The notes under the pieces: model-generated
Seen by the model: only the letters and a program-made list of their open reading frames with translations
What the model was told of the DNA's origin: nothing
The model's database searches: none
Shown: one piece after another, positions 1-9,176 of the stretch
How positions within the stretch are numbered: position 1 is the stretch's first letter
Layout: each line of letters opens with the position of its first letter
NCBI GenBank assembly: GCA_006226495.1
Contig: SBGU01000018.1
Coordinates: 1 to 37,816, forward strand
Direction of reading: 5' to 3'
DNA length: 37,816 bases
From: Alphaproteobacteria bacterium
Lineage (GTDB): Bacteria > Pseudomonadota > Alphaproteobacteria > Sphingomonadales > Kordiimonadaceae
Translations under genes and position numbers: made by a program

Positions 1-180
1 GGCGGAAACATATTGCTGTGCAATATGTTGGAGACAACGTGAAGGGCAAAGCCCGTAACGGTAAAGCCAGCCACCAAAACCAGCGAATGGCGCAATAGGC
101 AGCAAGGAAGTTCCGGAGTTCAAAGATCCGGGGTTTTCCGCTGGGCGAGGAACAAAGGCAACTTGCTTTTATGGCATCCG
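1..180 (+). other. Possible structured RNA (partial, left edge)
   Basis: The first 180 bases contain successive perfect short hairpins: AACATATTG/CAATATGTT at 7-15 and 21-29, GTTG-GAGA-CAAC at 27-38 with a GNRA-type tetraloop, and GGGC-AAA-GCCC at 44-54. Possible longer pairings are GCCA 66-69 with TGGC 88-91, and GTTCC 110-114 with GGAAC 149-153 enclosing CGGA/TCCG. The density of stems suggests an untranslated RNA or a long leader. I could not match it to tmRNA, RNase P RNA, SRP RNA or a riboswitch I know. A reading frame open from the edge to a TAG at 96-98 is a competing explanation, but its third codon positions are not GC-rich like the neighbouring genes. Confidence 0.3.
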
Positions 181-269
181 ACCTACATGACCTATAGGCA
201 GATACCGTGCGGGTCCGTGCGTCCCGGCGGCTGTGACAAAAACCCGAACCGCGAGAGGGAGACATCGGC

Positions 270-1382
270 ATGAGCACCAAAGGCAAGCAACTTTTCACCA
301 CGCTTGAGGCTGGTGGCACCCTCACGGTCGCGATCGAGGAAGTGACATTCCCTGATCCCACCGGCAACCAGGTGCTGGTGAAGATGGAAGCGGCGCCGAT
401 CAATCCTTCGGACCTGGCCATTCTGACCAGCGCTGCCGATCTTCAGAATGCTGATTATTCGGCCGGCAAGTTCGTTGCCACCATGCCCGAGCCTTTCAAC
501 AGCGGCTCGAAGGCCCGTCACGGCCTGAAACTGCCGGCAGGCAATGAGGGGGCCGGTACCGTGGTCGCGGCCGGCGAAAGCACCATGGCCAAGGCACTTG
601 TGGGCCAGCGTGTCGCCTGTGTGCCGGGCAATGCCTTCAGCCAATATTGTCTCGTTGACGCCAGCATGTGCCTGCCGCTCGGGGATCATTCGGCCGAGGA
701 TGGTGCGAGCGCCTTTGTCAATCCGATGACCGCGCTCGGCTTTGTGGAAAATGCCAAGATGGACGGGCAGAACGCGATCCTGCACACGGTGGGCGCGTCA
801 AACCTCGGCCAGATGCTGACCCGCATCTGCAAGGAGGACGGCCTGGGGCTCGTCAATATCGTGCGCAAGGACAGCCAGGTCGAACTGCTTGAGAAACTGG
901 GCGCCACCCATGTCGTGAATTCCTCTGGTGATGGTTTCATGGGCCAGTTGCGATCCGCGATCGCCGAGACCGGTGCCTTTTACGGGTTCGACCCCATCGG
1001 CGGCGGCAATGCGGTCGATACCGCTTTCAAGGCCATGGAACAGGTCGCGGTCAGCAGGATGACCGAATTCTCGCGTTATGGGTCGAACCAGAAGAAGCGC
1101 ATGTTCATTTATGGGCGGCTGGATGTCGGTCCGACCATCCTGTCGCCGAGCTATGGTTTCGGCTGGACCCTGTCCGGCTGGCTTCTGTTCCCCTTCCTGC
1201 AGTCGGTTGGCATGGAAACCGTGGGCCGGATGCGCCAGCGCGTGCTTGAAAACCTCACCACCACATTTGCCAGCAGCTACAAGAAGCGTGTCAATCTTGA
1301 AGAAATGCTGAGCAAGGAAGCGGTGACGGATTACCGTGCGATGAAAACGGGCGAGAAATATCTGGTGACCCCCTGGTCCTAA
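270..1382 (+). CDS. Zinc-independent MDR-family NAD(P)H oxidoreductase
   Basis: This is a 370-aa medium-chain dehydrogenase/reductase. An N-terminal GroES-like domain (about 1-150) carries the typical 'APINPSDLAI' and 'GNEGAGTVVAAG' segments, and a Rossmann domain follows, with the nucleotide-loop equivalent 'HTVGASNLGQM' near residue 175. The cysteine and histidine ligands of zinc alcohol dehydrogenases are not visible, so it probably belongs with quinone oxidoreductase or enoyl reductase-type members. The substrate cannot be told from sequence. The ATG at 270 follows a GAGAGGGAGA ribosome-binding site. It is a single-gene unit that ends in a terminator shared with the convergent regulator. 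Family assignment is firm; the physiological role is open. Confidence 0.85.
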   Translation: MSTKGKQLFTTLEAGGTLTVAIEEVTFPDPTGNQVLVKMEAAPINPSDLAILTSAADLQNADYSAGKFVATMPEPFNSGSKARHGLKLPAGNEGAGTVVAAGESTMAKALVGQRVACVPGNAFSQYCLVDASMCLPLGDHSAEDGASAFVNPMTALGFVENAKMDGQNAILHTVGASNLGQMLTRICKEDGLGLVNIVRKDSQVELLEKLGATHVVNSSGDGFMGQLRSAIAETGAFYGFDPIGGGNAVDTAFKAMEQVAVSRMTEFSRYGSNQKKRMFIYGRLDVGPTILSPSYGFGWTLSGWLLFPFLQSVGMETVGRMRQRVLENLTTTFASSYKKRVNLEEMLSKEAVTDYRAMKTGEKYLVTPWS

Positions 1383-1491
1383 TCGCGAAGCGCATCGCCG
1401 GGGCAGCAGGCGGGTCGTCCCCTGTGCGCCTGTCGGTCAAGCGGACGGACTGAGTGCGGCGCCAGATAATTCCGGCCGCTCCAAGCGGTTT

Positions 1492-1525
1492 AAAGGCCGA
1501 TCCCAAACATGGGGTCGGCCTTTCA
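1492..1525. terminator. Bidirectional terminator between convergent genes
   Basis: AAAGGCCGATCCC (1492-1504) pairs with GGGGTCGGCCTTT (1511-1523) through a six-base loop and one G-T pair. A-rich and T-rich ends lie on both sides, and the hairpin sits between the stop codons of the oxidoreductase (1382) and the convergent regulator (1546). Confidence 0.75.
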
Positions 1526-1545
1526 TCTTCTCAGGAACAAAGAGC

Positions 1546-2940
1546 CTAAGGGTCCACAAGCCCAAACGGGGCCGAAGGCCGGCGATAGTCGTCGGACAGC
1601 AGCGAGCGGCCGATCGGCGGTTCGGCGCGCGCCAGGCAGTCGCCGCGGTGGCACAGGCGGCAGGTAATGCCGATGGGCGTGGGCTGCACCGCCGAAATGT
1701 CGGTATCCTGGGTATAGATCAGCTTGTGGGCATGCTGGGACGAACAGCAAAGCGCGATGGCGCGTTCGATATGCTGCCGGCCGTAACCGCCGCCACCGGC
1801 GGTGACGGTGCGCACGATGGAAAAAAAGCGTTCGCCGTCCGGCAGTTCGACCCATTGGGTGATCACCTGCCGCGGGGTCTTGAAGGCGCTGTGCACGCTC
1901 CAGAGCGGGCAGGAACCGCCATGGCGCGCGAACGGAAAACCGGCACCGTCCAGGCGCTTGGAGACATTGCCGGCGGCATCGACCCGGATGAAAAAGAAGG
2001 GCACACCTTCCTGCCCGGGTTTCTGGAGTGTCGTCAGCCGGTGCGCCACCTGTTCGAAGCTGGCGCCAAACTGGCGGCCGAGCGCCTCAAGGTCATAAGC
2101 CCGGGTTTTGGCGGCCTTGGCGAAGGCATGATAGGGCATCATGATGGCGCCGGCGGCGTAACTCGCGAGCGCGCGCCGGGTCAGTTTCTCGCCGCTTTCG
2201 GTGTCGAAGCGGGTGCCGGCCAGGCTGTCGGCAATCACGTCGGCCATTTCCATATAGGCGATCTGCAGCGCGAGCTGGAAATTGGCGCTGGCGTTATCGA
2301 GCGCTTCATCCAGCACCACCTCGCGCCGGTGCATGTCGAAGCGCCGGGTGAAACCCATCATCACATCGGACGGCAGGTGGCGCACACGCAGGCGCTGGTC
2401 GGCAAAATACTGTTCGTATCCGCCGACGCGCTTGATCTCCTTGGCGATGTCTTCGGCCTTGTTGTCGATCTCGAGGAAATAATTCTGGCGCGCGGCCAGG
2501 AAGCGCCGGGCCTCGCTCACCGGATCGGGGCCAGCCGGGCCCTCGCTGCCCGACTGGTCGGCGAGCGCCATCTGGCCTTCCTGGTAGGCGGTATAAAGCC
2601 GGATAACGGCTTCGGCGGTCGCCGGGAAGGTGCTGGCAAAATCCTGGATCTCAAGCGGCGACAGATCGAGGTCCGCAAACAGCGGCGACTTGAAGGTGGC
2701 GGCGATCTGGGCATTGAAATCGTCGCCCGCGCCGCGTGCGAGCGAGGCGATATCGGTGCGGTAAATGTCGGCCAGCTTCAGCAGCATCGAGGCGGTCACC
2801 GGTCGCTGGTTGCTTTCAATGAGCGCGATATAGGACGGAGAAACATCCAGGTCCTCGGCCATGCCCGACTGGGTGAGCCCGAGGTCGCGCCGCAGCCGCC
2901 GGATGCGGGGCCCCATGAATATGCTGCGTTCTTTTGCCAT
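1546..2940 (-). CDS. ScfR/RamB-like XRE regulator of the glyoxylate shunt
   Basis: This protein of about 464 aa belongs to the short-chain fatty-acid transcriptional regulator group. It has an N-terminal Cro/CI helix-turn-helix ('RIRRLRRDLGLTQSGMAEDLDVSPSYIALIESNQ'-type region, split here as RIRRLRRDLGLTQ and SPSYIALIESNQR), a central IrrE/ImmA-like region and a C-terminal DUF2083 region with several cysteines ('GITCRLCHRGDC'). Family members such as RamB control isocitrate lyase and acetate metabolism, and here the gene is divergent from isocitrate lyase. I prefer the ATG at 2940 (MAKERS), preceded by GAGG, over an upstream GTG at 2961, which lacks a ribosome-binding site. Effector and sign of control are not visible. 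Confidence 0.88.
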   Translation of the reverse strand: MAKERSIFMGPRIRRLRRDLGLTQSGMAEDLDVSPSYIALIESNQRPVTASMLLKLADIYRTDIASLARGAGDDFNAQIAATFKSPLFADLDLSPLEIQDFASTFPATAEAVIRLYTAYQEGQMALADQSGSEGPAGPDPVSEARRFLAARQNYFLEIDNKAEDIAKEIKRVGGYEQYFADQRLRVRHLPSDVMMGFTRRFDMHRREVVLDEALDNASANFQLALQIAYMEMADVIADSLAGTRFDTESGEKLTRRALASYAAGAIMMPYHAFAKAAKTRAYDLEALGRQFGASFEQVAHRLTTLQKPGQEGVPFFFIRVDAAGNVSKRLDGAGFPFARHGGSCPLWSVHSAFKTPRQVITQWVELPDGERFFSIVRTVTAGGGGYGRQHIERAIALCCSSQHAHKLIYTQDTDISAVQPTPIGITCRLCHRGDCLARAEPPIGRSLLSDDYRRPSAPFGLVDP

Positions 2941-2966
2941 GCCTGCCTCGTTGCCTGCCACCGGAG

Positions 2967-3025
2967 TTACAATCGTATAATTACAAAGCTTACAACATTA
3001 CAAAATAATATGTAAGAAATTACAT
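2967..3025. promoter_or_regulatory. Cluster of TTACAA repeats, probable operator region
   Basis: TTACAA occurs at 2967, 2981, 2990 and 2998, followed by TGTAAG at 3011 and TTACAT at 3020. All lie in an AT-rich stretch between the divergent XRE regulator and isocitrate lyase. Six half-site-like elements in 60 bases make this the likely binding region of the adjacent regulator. The assignment is inference from position and repetition. Confidence 0.5.
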
Positions 3026-3136
3026 GTTCACTAATCGTCGGGTGCAAAAGAAGAAAAAAGCTATATCCCTTTGCCTCAAGGCCCATCAGCCGCTTCCGGT
3101 GGAAGCAAGCCGGGGTACGTGTAGAGGAGATTAGGA

Positions 3137-4774
3137 ATGCCTTACGACAAAAACGCAGGAAGCTCGAACGGAGCCAACGGTATGAATTATCGCGACGAGA
3201 TCAAAAACGCCCAGGCACTGATCAGCAGCTTCAAGGGCACCTGGGACGGCATCGATGCCGAAGCGGTTGCCCGCATGCGCGTGCAGAACCGGTTCCATAC
3301 CGGGCTTGATATCGCCCGCTACACGGCGGACATCATGCGCCGCGATATGGCAGCCTATGACGCCGATCCCGCGAACTATACCCAGTCGCTCGGTTGCTGG
3401 CATGGTTTCATCGGCCAGCAGAAGCTGATCTCGATCAAGAAACATTTCGGCACCACCAAGGGCCGTTACCTGTATCTGTCCGGCTGGATGGTTGCCGCAC
3501 TCCGGTCCGAATTCGGCCCGCTGCCCGACCAGTCCATGCATGAAAAAACCTCGGTGCCGGCGCTGATCGAGGAGCTTTACACCTTCCTGAAGCAGGCCGA
3601 CGCCCGCGAGCTCGGCGGTTATTTCCGCGCGCTGGATGCCGCGCGCAAGGCCGGCAATGCCGCCCTTGAAGCCGAGGTCCAGGCCAAGATCGATAATTTC
3701 CAGACCCATGTGGTGCCGATCATCGCCGACATTGATGCCGGTTTTGGCAACGCCGAAGCGACCTATCTGCTTGCCAAAAAAATGATCGAAGCCGGCGCCT
3801 GTGCGCTGCAGATCGAAAACCAGGTTTCGGACGAAAAGCAGTGCGGCCACCAGGACGGCAAGGTAACCGTGCCGCATGAAGACTTCCTCGCGAAGGTTCG
3901 CGCCTGCCGTTATGCCTTCCTCGAAATGGGCGTCGACAACGGTATCATCGTCACCCGCACCGACAGCCTGGGCGCGGGCCTGACCAAACAGATCGCCTTC
4001 TCGAAAGAAGAAGGTGATATCGGCGACCAGTATAACAGCTTCCTCGACTGCGAAGAGGTTGCGGCCACCGACCTGAAGTCGAACGATGTTGTCATCAACC
4101 GCGGCGGCAAACTGCTGCGCCCCAAGCGCCTGCCGTCGAACCTGTTCCAGTTCAAGCCCGGCACCGGTGAAGACCGCTGTGTTCTGGACTGTATCACCTC
4201 GCTGCAGAACGGTGCCGACCTCCTTTGGATCGAAACCGAGAAGCCGCATGTCGAACAGATTGCCGGCATGGTTGACCGCATCCGCGAGGTCATCCCGAAC
4301 GCGAAACTGGTCTACAACAACTCGCCGTCCTTCAACTGGACCCTCAATTTCCGCCAGCAGGTTTATGATGCCTGGGCCGCGGAAGGCAAGGATGTGTCGG
4401 CCTACGACCGCGCCAAGCTGATGAGTGTCGATTATGACACCACCGAACTGGCTGAAGTCGCGGACGAAAAAATCCGCACCTTCCAGCGTGACGGTTCCAA
4501 GCGCGCGGGTATCTTCCACCACCTGATCACCCTGCCGACCTATCACACGGCGGCACTGTCGACCGACAACCTGGCCAAACGCTACTTCGGCGAAGAAGCC
4601 ATGCTGGGTTACGTGAAGCAGGTTCAGCGCGAAGAAATCCGCCAGGGCATCGCCTGCGTGAAACACCAGAATATGGCTGGGTCCGATATCGGCGACGACC
4701 ACAAGGAATATTTCGCGGGTGAAGCGGCGCTGAAGGCCGCCGGTGAAGACAATACCATGAACCAGTTCAGCTAA
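3137..4774 (+). CDS. aceA: Isocitrate lyase
   Basis: This 545-aa isocitrate lyase cleaves isocitrate to glyoxylate and succinate, the first step of the glyoxylate shunt. It belongs to the long subfamily (about 530 aa, as in Pseudomonas), not the ~430-aa E. coli type. The catalytic-loop signature is K-Q-C-G-H at residues 234-238, with Cys236 as the catalytic cysteine. The magnesium-site segment 'IADIDAGFGN' lies at 197-205. The ATG at 3137 follows GAGGAG at about 3123. A small hairpin (GCTTCC-GGT-GGAAGC, 3092-3106) sits in the leader. The divergent regulator and the downstream malate synthase fit acetate or fatty-acid growth. A strong terminator follows the gene, so malate synthase is probably transcribed separately. 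Confidence 0.97.
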   Translation: MPYDKNAGSSNGANGMNYRDEIKNAQALISSFKGTWDGIDAEAVARMRVQNRFHTGLDIARYTADIMRRDMAAYDADPANYTQSLGCWHGFIGQQKLISIKKHFGTTKGRYLYLSGWMVAALRSEFGPLPDQSMHEKTSVPALIEELYTFLKQADARELGGYFRALDAARKAGNAALEAEVQAKIDNFQTHVVPIIADIDAGFGNAEATYLLAKKMIEAGACALQIENQVSDEKQCGHQDGKVTVPHEDFLAKVRACRYAFLEMGVDNGIIVTRTDSLGAGLTKQIAFSKEEGDIGDQYNSFLDCEEVAATDLKSNDVVINRGGKLLRPKRLPSNLFQFKPGTGEDRCVLDCITSLQNGADLLWIETEKPHVEQIAGMVDRIREVIPNAKLVYNNSPSFNWTLNFRQQVYDAWAAEGKDVSAYDRAKLMSVDYDTTELAEVADEKIRTFQRDGSKRAGIFHHLITLPTYHTAALSTDNLAKRYFGEEAMLGYVKQVQREEIRQGIACVKHQNMAGSDIGDDHKEYFAGEAALKAAGEDNTMNQFS

Positions 4775-4796
4775 GCGGCTGAAGCCAGAGACACTG

Positions 4797-4835
4797 CTGT
4801 CGCCCTTTCCAGCCTCTGGGGAGGGCGACAGTTTT
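4797..4835 (+). terminator. Rho-independent terminator after aceA
   Basis: A perfect 10-bp stem, CTGTCGCCCT (4797-4806) with AGGGCGACAG (4822-4831), has a 15-base loop and is followed by TTTT. It lies 22 bases after the isocitrate lyase stop codon. Confidence 0.85.
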
Positions 4836-4922
4836 CATGTCCGGCCCGATTGTTCGGGGTAGGCGCGGAAATGTGAGTATAGTAGACGGTGCTTTGTTGC
4901 CAGTTAGATGAAGGTGAATGAC

Positions 4923-7094
4923 ATGACGGATCGGATTGAAGAAAATGGCCTGCTGGTTGCGCGCGAACTGCACGGCTTTGTCGAAAAAGAAGCGCTGCCG
5001 GGCACCGGCATTGACGCACAAACTTTCTGGTCCGGCCTTTCCGAACTTGTGACAACCTTTGGCCCGAAAACCCGGGCGGCCCTCAAACGCCGCGACGAGC
5101 TGCAGGCAAAAATTGATGCCTGGCACAAGGAACGTCCCGGTCCGAATTATGACTTTGCCGAGTATAAGGCCTTTCTCAAGGACATCGGTTATCTGGAGGC
5201 AGAAGGCCCGGCCTTCAGGGTCGAAACCCGGAATGTGGACCCGGAAATCGCCAGCATCGCCGGACCGCAACTGGTGGTGCCGGTCATGAACGCGCGGTTT
5301 GCGCTCAATGCCGCCAACGCGCGCTGGGGCAGCCTGTATGATGCCTATTATGGCACCGATGTGATTGCCGAAACACCGGGGCTTGAGAAAACCAAAGCCT
5401 ACAACACGGCGCGCGGTGCTGCGGTGGTGGCGAAGGCCGCGGCTTTCCTCGATGACGCGGTGCCGCTTGCGGGCGCCAGACATGGCGAGGTTACGGCCTA
5501 TAAGGTTGACGCCGGCGCCCTTGTGGCCGAAACGGCTTCGGGCCCTGTTGCGCTTGCCGATCCGGCCCGGTTTGTCGGATACCAGGGCGCGGCGGCGGCA
5601 CCGTCATCGATCCTCCTCAAGCATAATGGCCTGCATATCGATATCCAGATCGACCGCGCCCATCCGGTTGGCGCCACCTCGGGCGCGGGCGTGAAGGATG
5701 TTGTGCTGGAAGCCGCGATTTCGACCATTCAGGACTGTGAGGATTCGGTGGCCGCCGTCGACGGCGAAGACAAAACCACCGTTTACCGCAACTGGCTCGG
5801 CCTCATGAAGGGTGACCTCAGCGACACCTTCATGAAGGGCGGGCGCGAGATGACCCGCACGCTGAACAGGGATCGTGTCTTCACCGCTGCAGATGGCGGC
5901 GGCCTGACCCTGCCGGGCCGCAGCCTGCTTCTGGTCCGCAACGTTGGCCACCTGATGACCACACCGGCAGTTCTGGAAACCGGCGGCGCGGAGATTTCCG
6001 AAGGCTTGCTGGATGCGCTGGTCACCAGTCTGTGCGCACTGCACGACCTGAAGAAAAAGGGTGAAAACGCCAACAGTCGCACCGGCAGCATCTATATCGT
6101 GAAGCCGAAGATGCATGGCCCGGCCGAAGTGGCCCTGACCAACGACATCATGGCCATGGTCGAGGATATCCTCGGCCTTGACCGTTTCACCATCAAGGTG
6201 GGCGTGATGGACGAAGAGCGCCGCACCACCGTGAACCTGAAAGAATGCATTCGCGCCGTCAAGGACCGGCTGGTGTTCATCAACACCGGTTTCCTGGACC
6301 GCACGGGCGACGAATTGCACACCAGCATGGAAGCGGGCGCGTTCCTGCCCAAGGGCGATATCAAGGCCGAGCCCTGGATCTCGGCCTATGAAGCCTGGAA
6401 CGTCAATATCGGCCTTGAATGCGGCCTGCAGGGTGTTGCCCAGATCGGCAAGGGCATGTGGGCCATGCCGGACGAAATGGCGCGCATGATGGTGGAAAAG
6501 ATCGGCCACCCGAAAGCCGGCGCGAACTGCGCCTGGGTACCGTCGCCAACCGCCGCAACGTTGCATGCGCAACATTATCATATGGTGTCCGTTGCCGACC
6601 GCCAGCGCGACCTGGCGAAGGCGCCGCGCGCCAGCCTGGACGCCATCCTGACCGTGCCGCTGATGCGCGGGCGCAACCTGTCGGATGATGAAGTGAAACG
6701 CGAACTGGATAATAACGTGCAGGGTATTCTGGGGTATGTGGTGCGCTGGATCGACCAGGGTGTCGGCTGCTCAAAGGTGCCGGACATCAACAATGTCGGC
6801 CTGATGGAAGACCGGGCCACTTTGCGCATCTCCAGCCAGCATGTCGCCAACTGGCTGCATCACGGCATCTGCACCGAAGCTCAGGTGTTGGCAGCGCTCG
6901 AACGCATGGCGGCGATTGTCGACGGGCAAAATGCCGGCGATCCGGCCTACAAGCCCATGGCGCCCGACTTCAAAAGCAGCATCGCCTTCCAGGCGGCGGC
7001 AGACCTGATCTTCAAGGGCAGGGAACAGCCGAGCGGTTACACCGAACCCCTCCTGCACAAACGCCGCCTGGAAGTAAAGGCGGCGCAAGGCTGA
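4923..7094 (+). CDS. glcB: Malate synthase G
   Basis: This monomeric malate synthase of about 723 aa condenses glyoxylate with acetyl-CoA and completes the glyoxylate shunt begun by the upstream isocitrate lyase. Length and motifs match the G isoform: '[17 protein letters not shown]' near residue 265, the barrel segment '[16 protein letters not shown]', '[18 protein letters not shown]', and the C-terminal region with '[20 protein letters not shown]'. The likely start is the ATG at 4923 (MTDRIEENG), preceded by AAGGTG. An in-frame ATG at 4908 would add five residues but has poorer spacing. The gene has its own promoter region after the aceA terminator, although both probably answer to the same carbon signal. 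Confidence 0.96.
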   Translation: MTDRIEENGLLVARELHGFVEKEALPGTGIDAQTFWSGLSELVTTFGPKTRAALKRRDELQAKIDAWHKERPGPNYDFAEYKAFLKDIGYLEAEGPAFRVETRNVDPEIASIAGPQLVVPVMNARFALNAANARWGSLYDAYYGTDVIAETPGLEKTKAYNTARGAAVVAKAAAFLDDAVPLAGARHGEVTAYKVDAGALVAETASGPVALADPARFVGYQGAAAAPSSILLKHNGLHIDIQIDRAHPVGATSGAGVKDVVLEAAISTIQDCEDSVAAVDGEDKTTVYRNWLGLMKGDLSDTFMKGGREMTRTLNRDRVFTAADGGGLTLPGRSLLLVRNVGHLMTTPAVLETGGAEISEGLLDALVTSLCALHDLKKKGENANSRTGSIYIVKPKMHGPAEVALTNDIMAMVEDILGLDRFTIKVGVMDEERRTTVNLKECIRAVKDRLVFINTGFLDRTGDELHTSMEAGAFLPKGDIKAEPWISAYEAWNVNIGLECGLQGVAQIGKGMWAMPDEMARMMVEKIGHPKAGANCAWVPSPTAATLHAQHYHMVSVADRQRDLAKAPRASLDAILTVPLMRGRNLSDDEVKRELDNNVQGILGYVVRWIDQGVGCSKVPDINNVGLMEDRATLRISSQHVANWLHHGICTEAQVLAALERMAAIVDGQNAGDPAYKPMAPDFKSSIAFQAAADLIFKGREQPSGYTEPLLHKRRLEVKAAQG

Positions 7095-7161
7095 CAGCGG
7101 ACATCGGGGGAGCTGCACGATAACGATTGCTTCGTGCGTCCCTGTCAAGCAGGTGCAAGCA

Positions 7162-7184
7162 CCCGCCCAAGTGGCGGGCCTTTT
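7162..7184 (+). terminator. Terminator after malate synthase G
   Basis: CCCGCC (7162-7167) and GGCGGG (7173-7178) form a 6-bp GC stem with a five-base loop, followed by CCTTTT. A second hairpin, GCACGA/TCGTGC (7115-7137), precedes it. Confidence 0.65.
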
Positions 7185-7189
7185 GCCCT

Positions 7190-7519
7190 TCAGGGCCTGT
7201 TGGCTGCCCAGGTCAGGAGCGCATCGAGCGCGGGGCACAGCGCTTGGCCCCAGTCAGTGAGGCCGTACTCGACCTTCGGCGGCACCTCGGGATAGACAGT
7301 ACGCAGCACAATGCCATCGCTTTCCATCTGGCGCAGTTGCTGGATCAGCATCTTTTGCGAGATATCGGGGATGGCCTTTTCCAGTTCGGAAAAGCGCATG
7401 ATCCGCCCGCCAAAGAGATGGAACAGGATCACCAGCTTCCAGCGACCCTCAATCATCTTGAGGGCGCTCTCGACCCCAGCGGTCGCGGTTTCCCGTGTGT
7501 ATTCGTGCTGTTTGTCCAT
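7190..7519 (-). CDS. HxlR-family transcriptional regulator
   Basis: This 109-aa protein is typical in length for the HxlR winged-helix family. The signature core is present: 'ALKMIEGRWKLVILFHL' (about 19-35), 'MRFSELEKAIPDISQKML' and 'GIVLRTVYPEVPPKVEYGLT'. Family members are small dimeric regulators that often sense redox state or electrophiles and repress a divergent gene. A conserved N-terminal sensing cysteine is not present here; the only cysteine is near the C-terminus ('ALCPALD'). It is divergent from a SnoaL-like protein whose control it probably takes part in. No strong ribosome-binding site precedes the ATG at 7519. Confidence 0.9.
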   Translation of the reverse strand: MDKQHEYTRETATAGVESALKMIEGRWKLVILFHLFGGRIMRFSELEKAIPDISQKMLIQQLRQMESDGIVLRTVYPEVPPKVEYGLTDWGQALCPALDALLTWAANRP

Positions 7520-7523
7520 GGCT

Positions 7524-7535
7524 TACTTTTAAGTA
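7524..7535. promoter_or_regulatory. Candidate HxlR operator
   Basis: TACTT-TT-AAGTA is a perfect 5-bp dyad located 5 to 16 bases upstream of the hxlR-family start, in the intergenic region shared with the SnoaL-like gene. TAC/GTA-type dyads are common for this family (for example YodB). Binding here is inference. Confidence 0.45.
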
Positions 7536-7620
7536 TGTACCAGACTTTTTTGTCGGTTCTTGTGATATCGAAAGCCTAGCCATAGATTCCGGATATTGCA
7601 AAGTGAAACGGAGACACCCG

Positions 7621-7935
7621 ATGACCGATATGTTCCCCCTTGCCGTCGTGCGTTATCTCGCCGCCAAAACGCCGGCGGAGGTCGCTGACTGTTTTACTGA
7701 AGACGGCGTAGCCACGGACGAGAGGCAGACCTATCGCGGTCGCGGCGAAATCCGGGCCTGGCGTGAAGCCGTTGCCAAAATCAGCTATCGGCAGGATATC
7801 CTGTCGGCGACGCAGCAGGGCGCACAGGTGAAGGTGGCCTGCCGGCTGACCGGCGATTTCAAGGGCAGTCCGGTGAACCTGGACTATCTTTTTGACCTGT
7901 CCGGCGATCTGGTCGCCAAGGTGGAGATATCCTGA
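7621..7935 (+). CDS. SnoaL/NTF2-like protein
   Basis: This 104-aa protein matches the small NTF2-like (SnoaL) fold: 'VVRYLAAKTPAEVADCFTEDGVATDERQTYRGRGEIRAW' resembles the alpha-helical start and the 'F..DG...D....YRGR..I..W' pattern of that superfamily, followed by beta strands ending 'LDYLFDLSGDLVAKVEI'. Members bind small molecules or act as isomerases or hydrolases; the ligand is unknown. I chose the ATG at 7621, which has GGAG about 10 bases upstream, over an in-frame start at 7495 that would overlap the divergent regulator. The divergent HxlR gene suggests induction by a small-molecule stress. Confidence 0.75.
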   Translation: MTDMFPLAVVRYLAAKTPAEVADCFTEDGVATDERQTYRGRGEIRAWREAVAKISYRQDILSATQQGAQVKVACRLTGDFKGSPVNLDYLFDLSGDLVAKVEIS

Positions 7936-8018
7936 AGGCAACCACGGGGCTGCAGGGTCGCGCCGCACACCGGCAGCCGCGAAGTTCGCTATATTTTGCC
8001 GGCCCCCCGCCCTGGCGG

Positions 8019-9176
8019 TCATTCCACCAGTTGCAGCAGGTCTTCCCTGGGGGCATCCCACGACAGGTGATGATCGCTCAGCACAACCAGGTTCTTGGGC
8101 GTGATGACCTCGGGCATGCCCGAATAACCCAGCAGTTCGGCGGTCGTGGCCTCGGGGTGGCGGGCGAACAGAAGCACTTCGTCTGACGAGAAGTTCGTAA
8201 GCCCCCGCGCGATTTCCTGGCCACCCTCGTCATAGATATGCAGGATGTCGCCCTTCTGGAAACTGTTGTGCACCGACACGACGTCGGTGTGCTTGATCGC
8301 ATAGGTGCCGGTCGCGACTTTGCGCGCCGCAGCCTGTTTGATGATCAGGCTGCCGGCCACCTGCAGCCGGTTCGTGAGCCACACCTTCCAGGCCGACGCC
8401 GGTGTGCCGATGGCGACACATTCGGTGTGCCGGCGTTCGTTTGCCAAGAGGGACAGGATTGGCCGGTCGATGATGCCTTCGGCGATGATGGTGCTGCAAC
8501 CGACATGCTGGGCCATGTTGGCAGCCTGCAGCTTGGTGAACATGCCGCCGCTGCCGAGCGCGTTGGTGCCGCTTGCGGCCTCCAGATACTCGCTGACATC
8601 CTGCAGCTTCTCGATGAAGCGGGCGCCCTTTTCGCCCGGCGGCCGGTCATACAGGCCGTCGATGCTGGTGAGCAGGATCAGGTGGTCGGCCTGGATCATC
8701 TGGGCCACCTTGGCGGCCAGCCGGTCGTTGTCGCCGACCCGCAATTCTTCGGTGGTGACCGTGTCATTTTCGTTGACGATCGGCACGATGCCGCTGTCGA
8801 ACAGGCATTCGACTGTATTCTTGATATTGAGGAAACGGCGCCGTTCTTCCATGTCACCCAGGGTGACAAGGATCTGCGCGATATCGAAACCGAACTCCTG
8901 CGCGACCTGTTTGTAGGCATGCAACAGAAGCGGCTGGCCGCAGGCTGCAGCCGCCTGTTTTTCAAGGATGCCGGCGTCCGCGCGCGATTTGCCGATGGCA
9001 TTCAGCCCCAGCGCAACCGCGCCCGATGACATCAGCACCACGTCGGTACCCGCTGCTTTCAGCTTCGCGATATCGCTGAGGAGCCCGTGCATGAAGGCGT
9101 AGCGCAACGTCAGTTGCTGGCTGTCGGCCAGAAGGCTCGAGCCGATCTTGACCACGATACGCTTGGGTTTGCTCAA
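8019..9176 (-). CDS. proB: Glutamate 5-kinase
   Basis: This 385-aa enzyme phosphorylates glutamate with ATP in the first step of proline synthesis. An N-terminal amino-acid kinase domain ('RIVVKIGSSLL', 'DVVLMSSGAVALGLNAIG', 'NENDTVTTEELRVGDNDRLAA', 'LLTSIDGLY') is followed by a C-terminal PUA domain from about residue 280. This is the usual length for the two-domain bacterial form. The start is a TTG at 9176, supported by AGGAG seven bases upstream. It lies divergent from proC-proA instead of forming the common proBA operon. In known homologues the kinase is feedback-inhibited by proline; that site cannot be judged here. Confidence 0.96.
   Translation of the reverse strand: MSKPKRIVVKIGSSLLADSQQLTLRYAFMHGLLSDIAKLKAAGTDVVLMSSGAVALGLNAIGKSRADAGILEKQAAAACGQPLLLHAYKQVAQEFGFDIAQILVTLGDMEERRRFLNIKNTVECLFDSGIVPIVNENDTVTTEELRVGDNDRLAAKVAQMIQADHLILLTSIDGLYDRPPGEKGARFIEKLQDVSEYLEAASGTNALGSGGMFTKLQAANMAQHVGCSTIIAEGIIDRPILSLLANERRHTECVAIGTPASAWKVWLTNRLQVAGSLIIKQAAARKVATGTYAIKHTDVVSVHNSFQKGDILHIYDEGGQEIARGLTNFSSDEVLLFARHPEATTAELLGYSGMPEVITPKNLVVLSDHHLSWDAPREDLLQLVE

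Noticed and set aside
3-98. Partial frame entering from the left edge and ending in TAG at 96-98
   Set aside because: Only 31 codons are visible, third positions are not GC-rich, and the same bases form several perfect hairpins; not enough to call a gene.
3131-4702. 523-aa minus-strand frame opposite isocitrate lyase
   Set aside because: It is the antisense shadow of a clearly real GC-rich gene and has no protein-like motifs.
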